A stretch of DNA of 64,000 nucleotides, taken from positions 1,116,001 through 1,180,000 of the forward strand of contig NC_013517.1 in NCBI RefSeq assembly GCF_000024405.1. Direction: 5' to 3'. Source of the DNA: Sebaldella termitidis ATCC 33386. GTDB taxonomy: Bacteria > Fusobacteriota > Fusobacteriia > Fusobacteriales > Leptotrichiaceae. A program made the position numbers and the translations under genes. Positions 36,301 to 45,000 of the stretch are shown here, in pieces. Under the pieces are notes generated by a model. It was given only the letters and a program-made list of their open reading frames with translations. It was not told where the DNA came from and did no database searches. Positions within the stretch are counted from its first letter, which is position 1. Each line of letters begins with the position of its first letter.

Positions 36301-39300
36301 ACAAAAGTATATACCGGACCGTCACAAGGCTATACACCGGGTCAGCAGGTAACATATGAACTAAAACTGACGAACACTGGTACAGCGTTAGCTACAGGAG
36401 TAACTGCGGTAGATACACTGTCCTCAGAAACAACAACCGATATAAATGGTTCATCAGTTCCAGCTTATACAAGCTGGACGATAACATCAGTGAAAACCGG
36501 TTCAGTATCTGGAAACAGCAGCGGAATAACAGTTGACTTAAGTGATACATTAAATATGGGGGCTGGAGCTACAGTAACTTACACAATAACAGCAACAGTA
36601 AATACAGATGCAGCAGGCAAAATAGGGAATACAGCAAAGGTAAATGGAAATGACATAACAGATCCAAGCGGACCAAAAAACCCGGAAGATGGAAAGAGCA
36701 ATGTAACGGCAACAAAAACATACACAGGACCATCACAAGGGTATACACCGGGTGGACAGGTAACATATGAACTAAAACTGACGAATACTGGCACAGCGTT
36801 AGCTACAGGAGTAACTGCGGTAGATACACTGTCAGCAGAAACAACAACTAACATAAACGGTTCATCAGTTCCTGCATATACAAGCTGGACAATAACGTCA
36901 GTGAAAACCGGTTCAGTATCTGGAAACAGCAGCGGAATAACAGCTGACTTAAGCGATACATTAAATATGGGAGCAGGAGCCACAGTAACCTATACGATAA
37001 CAGCGACAGTAAATCCAGCTGCAGCAGGTAAGATAGGGAATACAGCGAAAGTAAACGGAAATAATATAACAGATCCAAGCGGTCCTAAAGATCCTGAGAA
37101 TGGTAAAGATAATGTAACTGCAGTGAAAACATACACAGGACCATCACAGGGTTATACACCAGGTGAGCAGGTAACTTATGAACTGAAATTAACAAATAGC
37201 GGTACAGCGTTAGCTACAGGAGTAACAGCAGTAGATGTGTTGTCAGGGGAAACAACAACAAATATAAACGGCGCTTCAGTTCCTGCATACACGAGCTGGA
37301 CAATAACATCAGTGAAAACTGGTTCAGTATCTGGAAATAGCAATGGAATAACTACTGATCTAAATGATACATTAGCAATGTCTGGGGGTTCAACGGTAAC
37401 TTATACAATAACAGCAACAGTAAATCCAGATGCAGCAGGCAAAATAGGAAATACAGCGAAAGTGAACGGAAATAACATAACAGATCCAAGCGGACCAAAA
37501 GACCCGGAAGACGGAAAGAGTAATGTAACTGCAACAAAAACATACACAGGACCATCGCAGGGCTATACACCAGGCCAGCAGGTAACATATGAACTAAAAC
37601 TGACGAACACTGGTACAGCGTTAGCTACAGGAGTAACTGCGGTAGATACATTATCATCAGAAACAACAACAGACATAGACGGCGGATCAGTTCCTGCATA
37701 CACAAGCTGGACAATAGCATCCTCAAAAACTGGTTCGGTATCTGGAAACAGTAATGGTATAACAACTGATTTAAATGATACATTGACGATGGCTGGTGGC
37801 TCAACGGTAACTTATACAATAACAGCGACAGTAAATACAGATGCAGCAGGCAAAATAGGAAACACAGCGAAAGTAAACGGAAATAATATAACAGACCCAA
37901 GCGGACCAAAAGACCCGGAAGATGGAAAAAGTAATGTAACAGCAGTGAAAACATACACAGGACCATCACAAGGATATACACCGGGCGGACAGGTAACATA
38001 TGAACTAAAACTGACGAACACTGGTACAGCGTTAGCTACAGGAGTAACTGCGGTAGATACACTATCATCAGAAACAACAACCAACATAAACGGTTCATCA
38101 GTTCCTGCATATACAAGCTGGACAATAACATCCTCAAAAACTGGTTCAGTATCCGGAAACAGTAATGGTATAACAACAGACTTAAATGATACATTGATAA
38201 TGTCTGGAGGTTCCACAGTAACCTATACAATAACAGCAACAGTAAATCCAGATGCAGCAGGCAAAATAGGAAATACAGCAAAGGTAAACGGAAATAACAT
38301 AACAGATCCAAGTGGACCAAAAGACCCGGAAGATGGAAAAAGTAATGTAACAGCAGTGAAAACATACACAGGACCATCACAAGGGTATACACCGGGCGGA
38401 CAGGTAACATATGAACTGAAACTAACAAATAGCGGTACAGCGTTAGCCACAGGAGTAACAGCTGTAGACGCATTATCGTCAGAAACAACAACCAATATAA
38501 ATGGTTCATCAGTTCCTGCATACACAAGCTGGACAATAACATCAGTGAAAACCGGCTCAGTATCCGGAAACAGTAATGGTATAACAACAGACTTAAATGA
38601 TACATTGATAATGTCTGGAGGTTCTACAGTAACTTATACAATAACGGCAACAGTAAATACAGATGCTGCTGGCAAAATAGGGAATACAGCAAAGGTAAAT
38701 GGAAATAACATAACAGATCCAAGCGGACCAAAAGACCCTGAAGATGGAAAAAGTAATGTAACAGCGACAAAAACATATACCGGACCATCACAGGGCTATA
38801 CGCCAGGTCAGCAGGTATCATATGAACTGAAACTGACTAACAGCGGAACGGCATTGGCTATAGGAGTAACAGCAATAGATACATTATCATCAGAAACAAC
38901 AACCGATATAAACGGAACATCAGTTCCGGCATATACAAGCTGGACAATAACATCAGTGAAAACCGGCTCAGTATCTGGAAACAGTAGCGGAATAACAGCT
39001 GACTTGAATGATACATTAAATATGGGAGCAGGTTCCACAGTAACTTATACAATAACAGCAACAGTAAATACAAATGCAGCTGGAAAAATTGGGAATACGG
39101 CAAAAGTAAACGGAAATAACATAACAGATCCGAGCGGACCAAAAGATCCTGAAAATAATGTAAATAATATCAGGATAAATAAAGAACTGGTAACAGATTT
39201 GTCAAACGGCTATACACCTGGTCAGACAGTACAATATAAGATAACAGTTGAAAATCAAGGTACTGTCTTAGCATTGGGGTATAATGTCAAGGATATAAGA

Positions 39301-42000
39301 ACAGATCAGAAAACTACGGATATGAATGGGACAGCAATAGATACATTTACAAGCTGGCAGATAAAGGGAACTGTTATATCCGGTTCAGCAGCGGGAGTAA
39401 CTTCAAATACTACAGGGGATCTAAATGATACAATTTCACTTTCTTCGGGCGGAAAAGTAGAATATCTGATAACTGCAGTAATAAATACTAATGCAGCAGG
39501 TAAAATTACTAATAAAGGTGTAGGAAATGGAAATCCTGTAGAACCGTCGACACCTCCTGTTGATCCTGAAAATAATAAAAGTAATATTTCAGCTAAAAAA
39601 GAATTGATAACAGATTTATCAAACGGCTATACACCGGGTCAGACAGTACAGTATAAAATAGTGCTGGAAAATACAGGAACTACGCTGGTAAGCGGCTATG
39701 AGATAAAAGATATAAGAACCAATCAAAAAACTACAGATATAAGCGGAAACAGCATAGATTCATTTACAGGATGGACAATAACTGGTACTGTTACAAACGG
39801 GACAGGAACAGGAGTGACGCCAAGTACTACAGGTGATTTAAATGATACTGTATCATTATCTGCCGGCGGAAAGATAGAGTATATGATATCAGCAGTAATA
39901 AATACTGATGCGGCAGGTAAAATTACAAATGCAGGATTAGCTGACGGAAATAAAATAGAACCGTCAACACCGCCTGCAGAGCCTGTAAATGACAAAAGTA
40001 AAGTAACTGTAAAAAAAGAATTAGTTACAAGCTTATCAAATGGTTACATGCCGGGGCAGACTATAGAATACAAAATTACTTTAAAAAATACCGGAGTTTC
40101 GCCTGTAAATAACTATAGTATCAAAGATATAAGGGCAGATCAGAAAACGACTGATTTACTTGGAAACAGCATAGATTCATTTACAAGCTGGACGATAGCG
40201 GGAGCTGTTACAGCCGGAACAGGCGTAGGAGTAACACCAAATACCACTGGTGATTTAAATGATATACTGACACTGTCACCGGGAGCTGTAGTAGAATATA
40301 CAGTAAATGCAGTTATCAATACTAATGCAGCAGGAAAAATCACAAATGCAGGATTAGCTGACGGAAATAGTGTAGAACCGTCAACACCGTCTGTAGATCC
40401 TGCAACAGATAACAGTAAAGTAACAGCGGTAAAAGAAATAATCACAAACTTTGAAAACGGCTATACTGCGGGTGAAAGAGTAGAATATAAAATTACTGTT
40501 GAAAATAAAGGGAATGTAATTGCTAAAGGAAATGTAGTAAAAGATATAAGACTGGATCAAAAAACTTTTGATTTTGACGGAAATACAATAAATGCCTTTG
40601 AAGGATGGACAGTAAGCGGAAAAGTAGTAAGCGGGCAGGCTTATGGTGTAACTGGAACTACAACTTCCGATCTGAATGATACTATTAATCTGGGACCAAA
40701 TTCAAAAGTAGAATATATTGTTTCAGCAGTTATACATAGAGATGCTTATAATGATATTATAAATACAGGTTTTCTGAATGGTACTGAACTAAAAACAGCT
40801 TCCATAAAAGCAAAACCAGAAGCAGCAGATCTTACTATAAGTATTACTGCATCAAAAGATATAGTAGAGTTAGGCGAAACAATAGAGTATACTGTAAGGG
40901 TTTATAACAAAGGAAGAGTAGCAAGAACAGGATTGAATGTTAAAAATTTACTGCCTGTAGGATTTAGCTATATTGATGAAACTGTAGCATATAAAAAGGA
41001 CAGTTCAAAATCAAGAACAGCATCAGCGGCAGGCGGCAGACTATCGGCATCTAATACTGGAGATGTAATCTTCAGTACTTTCGATCTGAACCCTAAAGAA
41101 GAAATAATAATAACTTATGCTGCTAAAATAGGAACTACAATACAGCCGGGAAAATACAAAACATCTGCAATTGCAAGGGAAGATAGCCAGGAAGTCACTG
41201 GTGCTGCAAGTGCAACGGTTCAGGTAACAGGAAACAGTATTGCGAATAGTGCAAGCATAATAGGAAAAGTCTTTGAAGATGTGAACGGAGACGGAATACA
41301 AAATGATGCAGGAGCAAATAAAATAATAATTAAGGATGCAGTAAACGGATCAGATTATGTTGATAATACAGCAGAATTAATTATGCTGGATGCATCTGGA
41401 AAAGAAATATCAAGAAAGAAAGTTAATGATAATGATTTGATTTTTAACGGTATAAAGATAGAAAAAATGGAAGGAAAATCATTAAACAAGACTCTAAAAG
41501 GAGTAAATAAAGTAATTGTGAGAACAGAAATAAAAACTCCCGAAATACAGGAAACATTCATGACAATTACGACAAAAGAAGGAATGGATCTTACATATAA
41601 TAAAGGAATAATAAGTACTCTGGGCAGCAAGGGAGATGTGAAGTCGGGAATGTCATCACAGGAATTCTATATAAGTAAAGAAATAAAAAGAAGCGGTACT
41701 AAGTATATTCAGGAAGTTACAATAGAGAATGTGGGAATTCAGGAAGAGGGAATAGCAGGTGCAAAATTAAGAACTCCGACAGGAATAACTGTAACTACTG
41801 ATGAGTACGGCAGATATCATGTTCCTGATGAATATGTAGAAAAGGAAAGAGGGAAAAATTTCATAATAAAAGTAGATGAAGCATCACTGCCGAAAGGAAT
41901 GAAAGTAATTACCGAAAATCCTAGAGTAAAATTAATAACACAATACGGATTAAATGAATTCAACTTTGGAGTGCAGTCTGAGAAAAGAGGTGAGGAATAG
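27307..42000 (+). CDS. Giant secreted surface protein with tandem DUF11-like repeats
   Basis: About 4,897 residues from ATG 27307, which has AAGGAG six bases ahead (an ATG at 27292 overlaps that site). Residues 1-22 are a signal peptide (KMRVLLLIVFIFSFQFLRA). Residues ~25-770 are Gly/Ser/Thr-rich and beta-helix-like, similar in texture to the autotransporter passenger before it. About four diverged DUF11-like units (~775-1351) precede 19 units of exactly 137 residues (1352-3954), then four more diverged units to ~4490. A final DUF11 domain (ITASKDIVELGETIEYTVRV), an SdrD-B-like segment (IIGKVFEDVNGDGIQND, about 4650) and a carboxypeptidase-regulatory-like end (GIAGAKLRTPTGITVTTDEY) follow. 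It has no LPXTG signal and no barrel, so anchoring probably needs a partner, most likely the next gene. Confidence 0.93.
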   Translation: MLIKYKMRVLLLIVFIFSFQFLRAEVGVISANELEVILARDDVDAIVLEDNIILTKNIDVTPRNVKIRGNGYDLTRAGYYLNATGTSGSYDITFDGISSGGSSYLLYNSTASSWNVKITGINELSSTGGTIFRETASSSTFTVDTGAVANMSGGGAANGMISNYKNNVIKGEANISTSSSGRGIYTTAADAVLQVTSSGKLTTNSSAGTTYEAVGLSNGGTVDINGQWTASVYGGKAFEGGKATTFNVDGGNVKFSTGVGYSAASVAGAAYEQGSGAAGTINIKNNGTMVIEGKSAYGINSSANSSYDFNVNVERGSTLNAFGVTNGLRTVTITGAVIKLNVKGTAEITSNSGPAIQGGNKTNILVDSGKLTANSATDNAFLTNGYGTDIKAINSGTIDFSSSGTTAASRVIYISDATATNVSNFEILSGSKFIVTHKGAGNGIYMDDTSDTTITVDGSGSEFKVEAPNGSYALYTQKYGTDFYVTNGAKAEFISGRAGSNTFYLSDAGSPSNINILGGASFNVTNNGTGASRGIYTDEGTTIINLDNSELNVNVPNVTGTGYGIYIYNPTTTIKADNKSKININTGGSGSAAALRTGTGNTKITVQGASQIKAMNNSSGGAVLELNSGGEFNVTGADSQANIEITNSSNSSSAVSGTSSGFTINLTNLAEMYISNRSSSNATLNAGGGVVFNDPSAYDVKNLGGGPAIYNATTATALTLVNTDITMWDKSNSPGFSSSSILDVWSDLNANLLRTGSTTVAPGSKGTTSVTMSNIGRITAFEKSAKKATIAGGTSTVIDSKTGTYYPGSTIIYEVTYKNDSNFTVAQAVVVKDKLSEIQTALADGTTGQAFKSWTITASNALGSSGTSNGTTLGTYSDNADLDTIIDIAIGDSVTYKITATAADTAVGNIVNTALIGTADVEPSITYTPQSPSLTTAKADGITGTNTGIYYANGIITYKLTISNASNTGFADNVSVSDQLSAIKTALNDSTNGSAFINWTIKKPVLNGTGTSSTISTDITDTTADLTDTADIAPGGSIEYTITAKVNPKAIGEITNIPVINSASVPEATTKHTYTKLDASKIYKGSAEGYIPGTETTYEIIVTNNGAGTAGGVTVEDMLSNEKTYKLDGTTEIPAYTSWTITSAVSGTVSGNSSGITTDLNDTLTIGPGSSVTYTVKAIVNSEAAGVISNTAKVGGEEIKAADINPVNDKSKVQAVKKLETNLPGNLYNPGQIVEYTIEIENTGTSPVKGYNIQDIKNEQKTKDLLGNEINAFDSWVVTGTIISGEAKNVTLTSESTDLNDTIDLGPGAKVYYSVEVQISPNAADAIINTAKADGQEIKSPVINPEKGLSNIVATKTYTGPAQGYTPGQQVTYELKLGNPGTASAIGVTAVDMLSAETTTDINGTLIPAYTSWTITSQILGVVYGNSTGITTDLNDTLNIGVGGLVVYTITATVNPEAAGKIGNTAKVNGNDITDPSGPKDPENGKDNVTAVKTYTGPSQGYTPGGQVTYELKLTNTGTALATGVTAIDTLSSETTTDINGASVPAYTSWTITSAKTGSVSGNSSGITADLNDTLNMGAGATVTYTITATVNTDAAGKIGNTAKINDTDVTDPSGPKDPEDGKSNVTATKTYTGPSQGYTPGQQVTYELKLTNSGTALAIGVTAIDALSSETTTDINGASIPAYTSWTITSMKTGSVSGNSTGITTDLNDTLNMGAGATVTYTITATVNTDAAGKIGNTAKINDTDVTDPSGPKDPEDGKSNVTAVKTYTGPSQGYTPGGQVTYELKLTNTGTALATGVTAVDTLSSETTTDIDGGSVPAYTSWTITSVKTGSVTGNSTGITTDLNDTLTMAGGSTVTYTITATVNTDAAGKIGNTAKVNGNDITDPSGPKDPEDGKSNVTATKTYTGPSQGYTPGGQVTYELKLTNTGTALATGVTAVDTLSSETTTDINGSSVPAYTSWTITSVKTGSVSGNSSGITTDLNDTLTMAGGSTVIYTITATVNTDAAGKIGNTAKINGTDVTDPSGPKDPEDGKSNVTATKVYTGPSQGYTPGGQVTYELKLTNSGTALALGVTAVDALSSETTTDINGSSVPAYTSWTITSVKTGSVSGNSSGITTDLNDTLTMAGGSTVTYTITATVNTDAAGKIGNTAKINGTDVTDPSGPKDPEDGKSNVTAVKTYTGPSQGYTPGGQVTYELKLTNSGTALATGVTAVDTLSSETTTDIDGGSVPAYTSWTITSVKTGSVSGNSTGITTDLNDTLTMSGGSTVTYTITATVNTNAAGKIGNTAKINDTDVTDPSGPKDPEDGKSNVTAVKTYTGPSQGYTPGGQVTYELKLTNSGTALATGVTAVDALSSETTTDINGSSIPAYTSWTITSVKTGSVSGNSTGITTDLNDTLTMSGGSTVTYTITATVNTDAAGKIGNTAKINGTDVTDPSGPKDPEDGKSNVTATKTYTGPSQGYTPGQQVTYELKLTNSGTALATGVTAVDILSSETTTDINGASVPAYTSWTITSVKTGSVSGNSTGITTDLNDTLTMSGGSTVTYTITATVNTDAAGKIGNTAKINGTDVTDPSGPKDPEDGKSNVTATKTYTGPSQGYTPGQQVTYELKLTNSGTALATGVTAVDTLSSETTTDINGSSVPAYTSWTITSVKTGSVSGNSSGITTDLSDTLNMGAGATVTYTITATVNPDAAGKIGNTAKINDTDITDPSGPKDPEDGKSDVTATKTYTGPSQGYTPGGQVTYELKLTNTGTALATGVTAVDALSSETTTDINGSSIPAYTSWTITSVKTGSVSGNSTGITTDLNDTLTMSGGSTVTYTITATVNTDAAGKIGNTAKVNGNDITDPSGPKDPEDGKSNVTATKTYTGPSQGYTPGQQVTYELKLTNSGTALATGVTAIDILSSETTTDINGTSVPAYTSWTITSVKTGLVSGNSSGITTDLNDTLTMAGGSTVIYTITATVNTDAAGKIGNTAKINGTDVTDPSGPKDPEDGKSNVTATKVYTGPSQGYTPGQQVTYELKLTNTGTALATGVTAVDTLSSETTTDINGSSVPAYTSWTITSVKTGSVSGNSSGITVDLSDTLNMGAGATVTYTITATVNTDAAGKIGNTAKVNGNDITDPSGPKNPEDGKSNVTATKTYTGPSQGYTPGGQVTYELKLTNTGTALATGVTAVDTLSAETTTNINGSSVPAYTSWTITSVKTGSVSGNSSGITADLSDTLNMGAGATVTYTITATVNPAAAGKIGNTAKVNGNNITDPSGPKDPENGKDNVTAVKTYTGPSQGYTPGEQVTYELKLTNSGTALATGVTAVDVLSGETTTNINGASVPAYTSWTITSVKTGSVSGNSNGITTDLNDTLAMSGGSTVTYTITATVNPDAAGKIGNTAKVNGNNITDPSGPKDPEDGKSNVTATKTYTGPSQGYTPGQQVTYELKLTNTGTALATGVTAVDTLSSETTTDIDGGSVPAYTSWTIASSKTGSVSGNSNGITTDLNDTLTMAGGSTVTYTITATVNTDAAGKIGNTAKVNGNNITDPSGPKDPEDGKSNVTAVKTYTGPSQGYTPGGQVTYELKLTNTGTALATGVTAVDTLSSETTTNINGSSVPAYTSWTITSSKTGSVSGNSNGITTDLNDTLIMSGGSTVTYTITATVNPDAAGKIGNTAKVNGNNITDPSGPKDPEDGKSNVTAVKTYTGPSQGYTPGGQVTYELKLTNSGTALATGVTAVDALSSETTTNINGSSVPAYTSWTITSVKTGSVSGNSNGITTDLNDTLIMSGGSTVTYTITATVNTDAAGKIGNTAKVNGNNITDPSGPKDPEDGKSNVTATKTYTGPSQGYTPGQQVSYELKLTNSGTALAIGVTAIDTLSSETTTDINGTSVPAYTSWTITSVKTGSVSGNSSGITADLNDTLNMGAGSTVTYTITATVNTNAAGKIGNTAKVNGNNITDPSGPKDPENNVNNIRINKELVTDLSNGYTPGQTVQYKITVENQGTVLALGYNVKDIRTDQKTTDMNGTAIDTFTSWQIKGTVISGSAAGVTSNTTGDLNDTISLSSGGKVEYLITAVINTNAAGKITNKGVGNGNPVEPSTPPVDPENNKSNISAKKELITDLSNGYTPGQTVQYKIVLENTGTTLVSGYEIKDIRTNQKTTDISGNSIDSFTGWTITGTVTNGTGTGVTPSTTGDLNDTVSLSAGGKIEYMISAVINTDAAGKITNAGLADGNKIEPSTPPAEPVNDKSKVTVKKELVTSLSNGYMPGQTIEYKITLKNTGVSPVNNYSIKDIRADQKTTDLLGNSIDSFTSWTIAGAVTAGTGVGVTPNTTGDLNDILTLSPGAVVEYTVNAVINTNAAGKITNAGLADGNSVEPSTPSVDPATDNSKVTAVKEIITNFENGYTAGERVEYKITVENKGNVIAKGNVVKDIRLDQKTFDFDGNTINAFEGWTVSGKVVSGQAYGVTGTTTSDLNDTINLGPNSKVEYIVSAVIHRDAYNDIINTGFLNGTELKTASIKAKPEAADLTISITASKDIVELGETIEYTVRVYNKGRVARTGLNVKNLLPVGFSYIDETVAYKKDSSKSRTASAAGGRLSASNTGDVIFSTFDLNPKEEIIITYAAKIGTTIQPGKYKTSAIAREDSQEVTGAASATVQVTGNSIANSASIIGKVFEDVNGDGIQNDAGANKIIIKDAVNGSDYVDNTAELIMLDASGKEISRKKVNDNDLIFNGIKIEKMEGKSLNKTLKGVNKVIVRTEIKTPEIQETFMTITTKEGMDLTYNKGIISTLGSKGDVKSGMSSQEFYISKEIKRSGTKYIQEVTIENVGIQEEGIAGAKLRTPTGITVTTDEYGRYHVPDEYVEKERGKNFIIKVDEASLPKGMKVITENPRVKLITQYGLNEFNFGVQSEKRGEE
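31360..39168 (+). repeat. Tandem array of nineteen 411-bp coding repeats
   Basis: Unit starts at 31360, 31771, 32182, 32593, 33004, 33415, 33826 and so on, at a constant 411-base step, to 38758; 39169 begins a diverged unit. The first unit is the most diverged, the other 18 are very alike. Each encodes 137 residues with landmarks TYTGPSQGYTPG, YELKLTN.GTALA, SSETTTDI, PAYTSWTI, GNSSGITTDLNDTL, YTITATVN and TDPSGPKDPEDGKS. No unit is frameshifted. The strict period implies expansion by unequal recombination under coding constraint. Confidence 0.97.
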
Positions 42001-42001
42001 C

Positions 42002-45000
42002 ATGTTGAATCTTAAAAATAAAAAATCTCTGTTGTTTTTTTCGATATGCCTGAACTCACTTCTGTTGACGGGAAAGGGCTTAAACGGCCCTATCCCTGAT
42101 CAGTCTGAAAGATTTATAGTAAAAAACAACAGAGAAGATGAAGAAATTAAAACTGAAAATACTGACGGATCAGATGATCCTGATGAAGTAATACCGGATC
42201 CTGAGAGTTTGACAACAGATACAATAGAGATAGAGGAAGTTTTATATAAAAGTGAATCGGATAATAAATTTGATGAAACACAGTTAAACAGAGAAAATCA
42301 CAGGATAAATGTGGGGAATGGAACTATATGGACTTCTACTGAGGTTATAAAAGTAGATCCTGAAATGAATGTGGAACTGCTTACCAGCCCGGTAGTAAAC
42401 GGAAGGAAATTTACGGAAGAAGAACTTGATTTCAGGGTAAAACTTAATTACAGTGATTATATTACAGGATATGAACTAAAAATTTACAGGGGGGAAGATA
42501 AAAATACACTAAATCCTCTGGCAGTGATTAAAGGCAAAGAATTAAAAAATGAAGATACGATAAGCTGGAAACCAAAAAGCTCCGACTATTTTATTCCGGG
42601 AAATCAGCTTACATATAAATTAAAAGTATATGATAAATCAGGAGATTTTGATGAAACAAATCTGGGAATAATAGATTTGATAAGCAGAAAGTCAAAGGAA
42701 AATACATATGATTTTGGAAAAGAATATAAAGATCAAGTATACAGTAACGCTGAATTAAGAATAAGAAATATAAAAAGTACTTTTGGAAAAGTAATTATCT
42801 CAGGAAATAATCTTACCAACATCCAAACCTTGAAGATAAACGGGGATAATTACTCGATAGATAAAGAAACAGATGCTGTAAAAGTGGAAAGATTGATTCC
42901 TTCGGGAGAGAGCAGCCTTTTGATACAGGCAATAGATAAAAACGGAAATACAGAAGAGCATAATCTAAAAGTTGAAATAGACAACAGATATTTCTTTGGT
43001 GTCGGAATAGCCGACTTTACAATAGGGCAGTATTCCAATACCGATGAATATAAGGATATCGACGGCAATGAAATGAACGGAAAACTTTTCAAACAGGGAA
43101 GGATAGCTTTTGACGGAGAAGCAAAGTTTAATGATAATCTGAGGGGAAGACTGCAGTTCGACACTAAGGACAGTGATATAAAGGATTTATTTGATGATTT
43201 TTTCAAAAGAGACAGAGAAGATGTATTTTTTAGAATAAGAGAAGATAATTTTTATCCCACATACGGTGATGATTCTATAATAACAAATGCAAACAGCTAT
43301 TTACAGCAGGGGAAAATATTTGGTCAGCTGGAGTATAAGAAGTCCAGTATAATGTGGGGAACTTACGGTACAGGACTGAGCGGTCCGGAATTTTCACAGG
43401 TGAACAGAACATTATACGGAGCTAAAGGAGAGCTTATAAGCTCTAAAACCACAAGCTTCGGTGAAGATAAATATAATATTACGGCTTTTGGCTCAGAAGC
43501 TGAAACAATTCATGCAAAAAATGAATTTTTAGGAACAGGGGGAAGTCTTTATTTTCTAAAAAACGGAGAAGTCATCAGGGATACTGAAAAAATAAGTGTA
43601 GAATTAAGGAATAAAGACTCGGGGATAACAGAAAAAGTAGTTTACCTCGTAGAAGGAAAAGATTATGAAATAGATAATTATCAGGGAAGAGTTATTCTGA
43701 GAAAACCGCTTAAAGACCATGTGGCAGATTCATACAGTGATTTGATACAGGAAGACGGAAAGTCCGGAAGTGAATTATATCTTGTGGCAGAATATGATTA
43801 TGAGCCGGGAACATCAGAATCATTGAGCAATATGACTTATGGAGGAAGAGGAAGTGCATGGATAGGTGAACATCTGCAAATAGGTGGTACTTACATAAAG
43901 GAAGAAAAGGATAACAGTTCTGATTATGAAGTTTATGGCGGAGATGCCACTTTAAGATATTCGGACGGCACATATTTAAGAGGAGAATACAGTGAATCCA
44001 AATCAAGAAATATAGATAATTATTATATATCTTATAACGGTGGCCTGGAGTTTACCAATAAAAACAGCAATCCTCTTGAAAAAAGCAGCGGAAGAGCCTA
44101 TTCACTCAGGGGAGTATTAAATCTTTATGATTTGAACAAGAACTTATTTAAGCCGTATGGAAATGAAGTAAACGGCTGGTATTTAAATGTAGGAAGCGGT
44201 TTTTCCGGCGGGCAGTACAGTAATGACTATGCTCTGGAGGCTTACGGCGGGGAAATAAAGCTGAATCCTGCAGACGGATTATATTTCCGTACAAAATATG
44301 AGAGTACGGAAAAAGATTACTATTTAGACGGAAGAATAGAGACTAAGGAATCTATAACCGGACAGATAGAATATGCAGTAAGTGAAAAACTGAGATTATC
44401 AGCGGCATTGGAAAATAAGACAGAAAAAATGACGAATGAAGAGGATAAAGAAGCACTCATTCTTGCAGCAAGAGCTGATTATAAAGTAACTCCCAATCTG
44501 GATATTTACGGAGTAATTCAGGAAGCTGTAAAGCAGAAGAATTATGATAACAGATCACTTTACAGACTGGGAGTGGAAAGCAGATGGAATGACAGACTGA
44601 CAGTAAAAGCAGAAGGTAAGCTCGGGGATAATGATACATCAGGTGCAGAGATTACTGCTGATTATAAAATAACTAATAATTATAGTGTTTATATGGGATA
44701 TGATCTTTGGAACAGTATCTCGGAAAATTCTGATAAAGTTGTAATCGGTCAGAGGGCAAGAATAACAGACAAGTTTTCAGTATATGCAGAAAATCAGTTT
44801 TTAAAAGAAAGAGATGAAAAAAGTTATCTGGAATCATACGGAGCTGACTACAGTCTTACTGATAATTACAGAGCAGGAGTTTCATATCAGTATGGAAGGG
44901 TAAATCCCAACAACGGACCTTCTTATGACAGAACAGCAGTGAGTCTGTCATCAAGTTTTATAAAATCGAATTTTCAGCTTCAAAATAAATTGGAATACAG

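Noticed and set aside
31350-39140. Many long minus-strand open frames (up to 267 codons) opposite the repeat array.
   Set aside because: They repeat with the 411-base period, are Leu/Tyr/Val low-complexity, lack ribosome sites and vanish outside the array; they are by-products of the codon pattern of the plus-strand repeats.
31360-39168. Regular repeats considered as a CRISPR array.
   Set aside because: Units are 411 bp, contiguous and coding, with no short repeats or unique spacers and no cas genes.
41954-42001. Earlier start for the outer-membrane barrel gene overlapping the giant gene.
   Set aside because: It has no ribosome site and would place 16 polar residues ahead of the signal peptide; ATG 42002 follows GAGGTGAGG.
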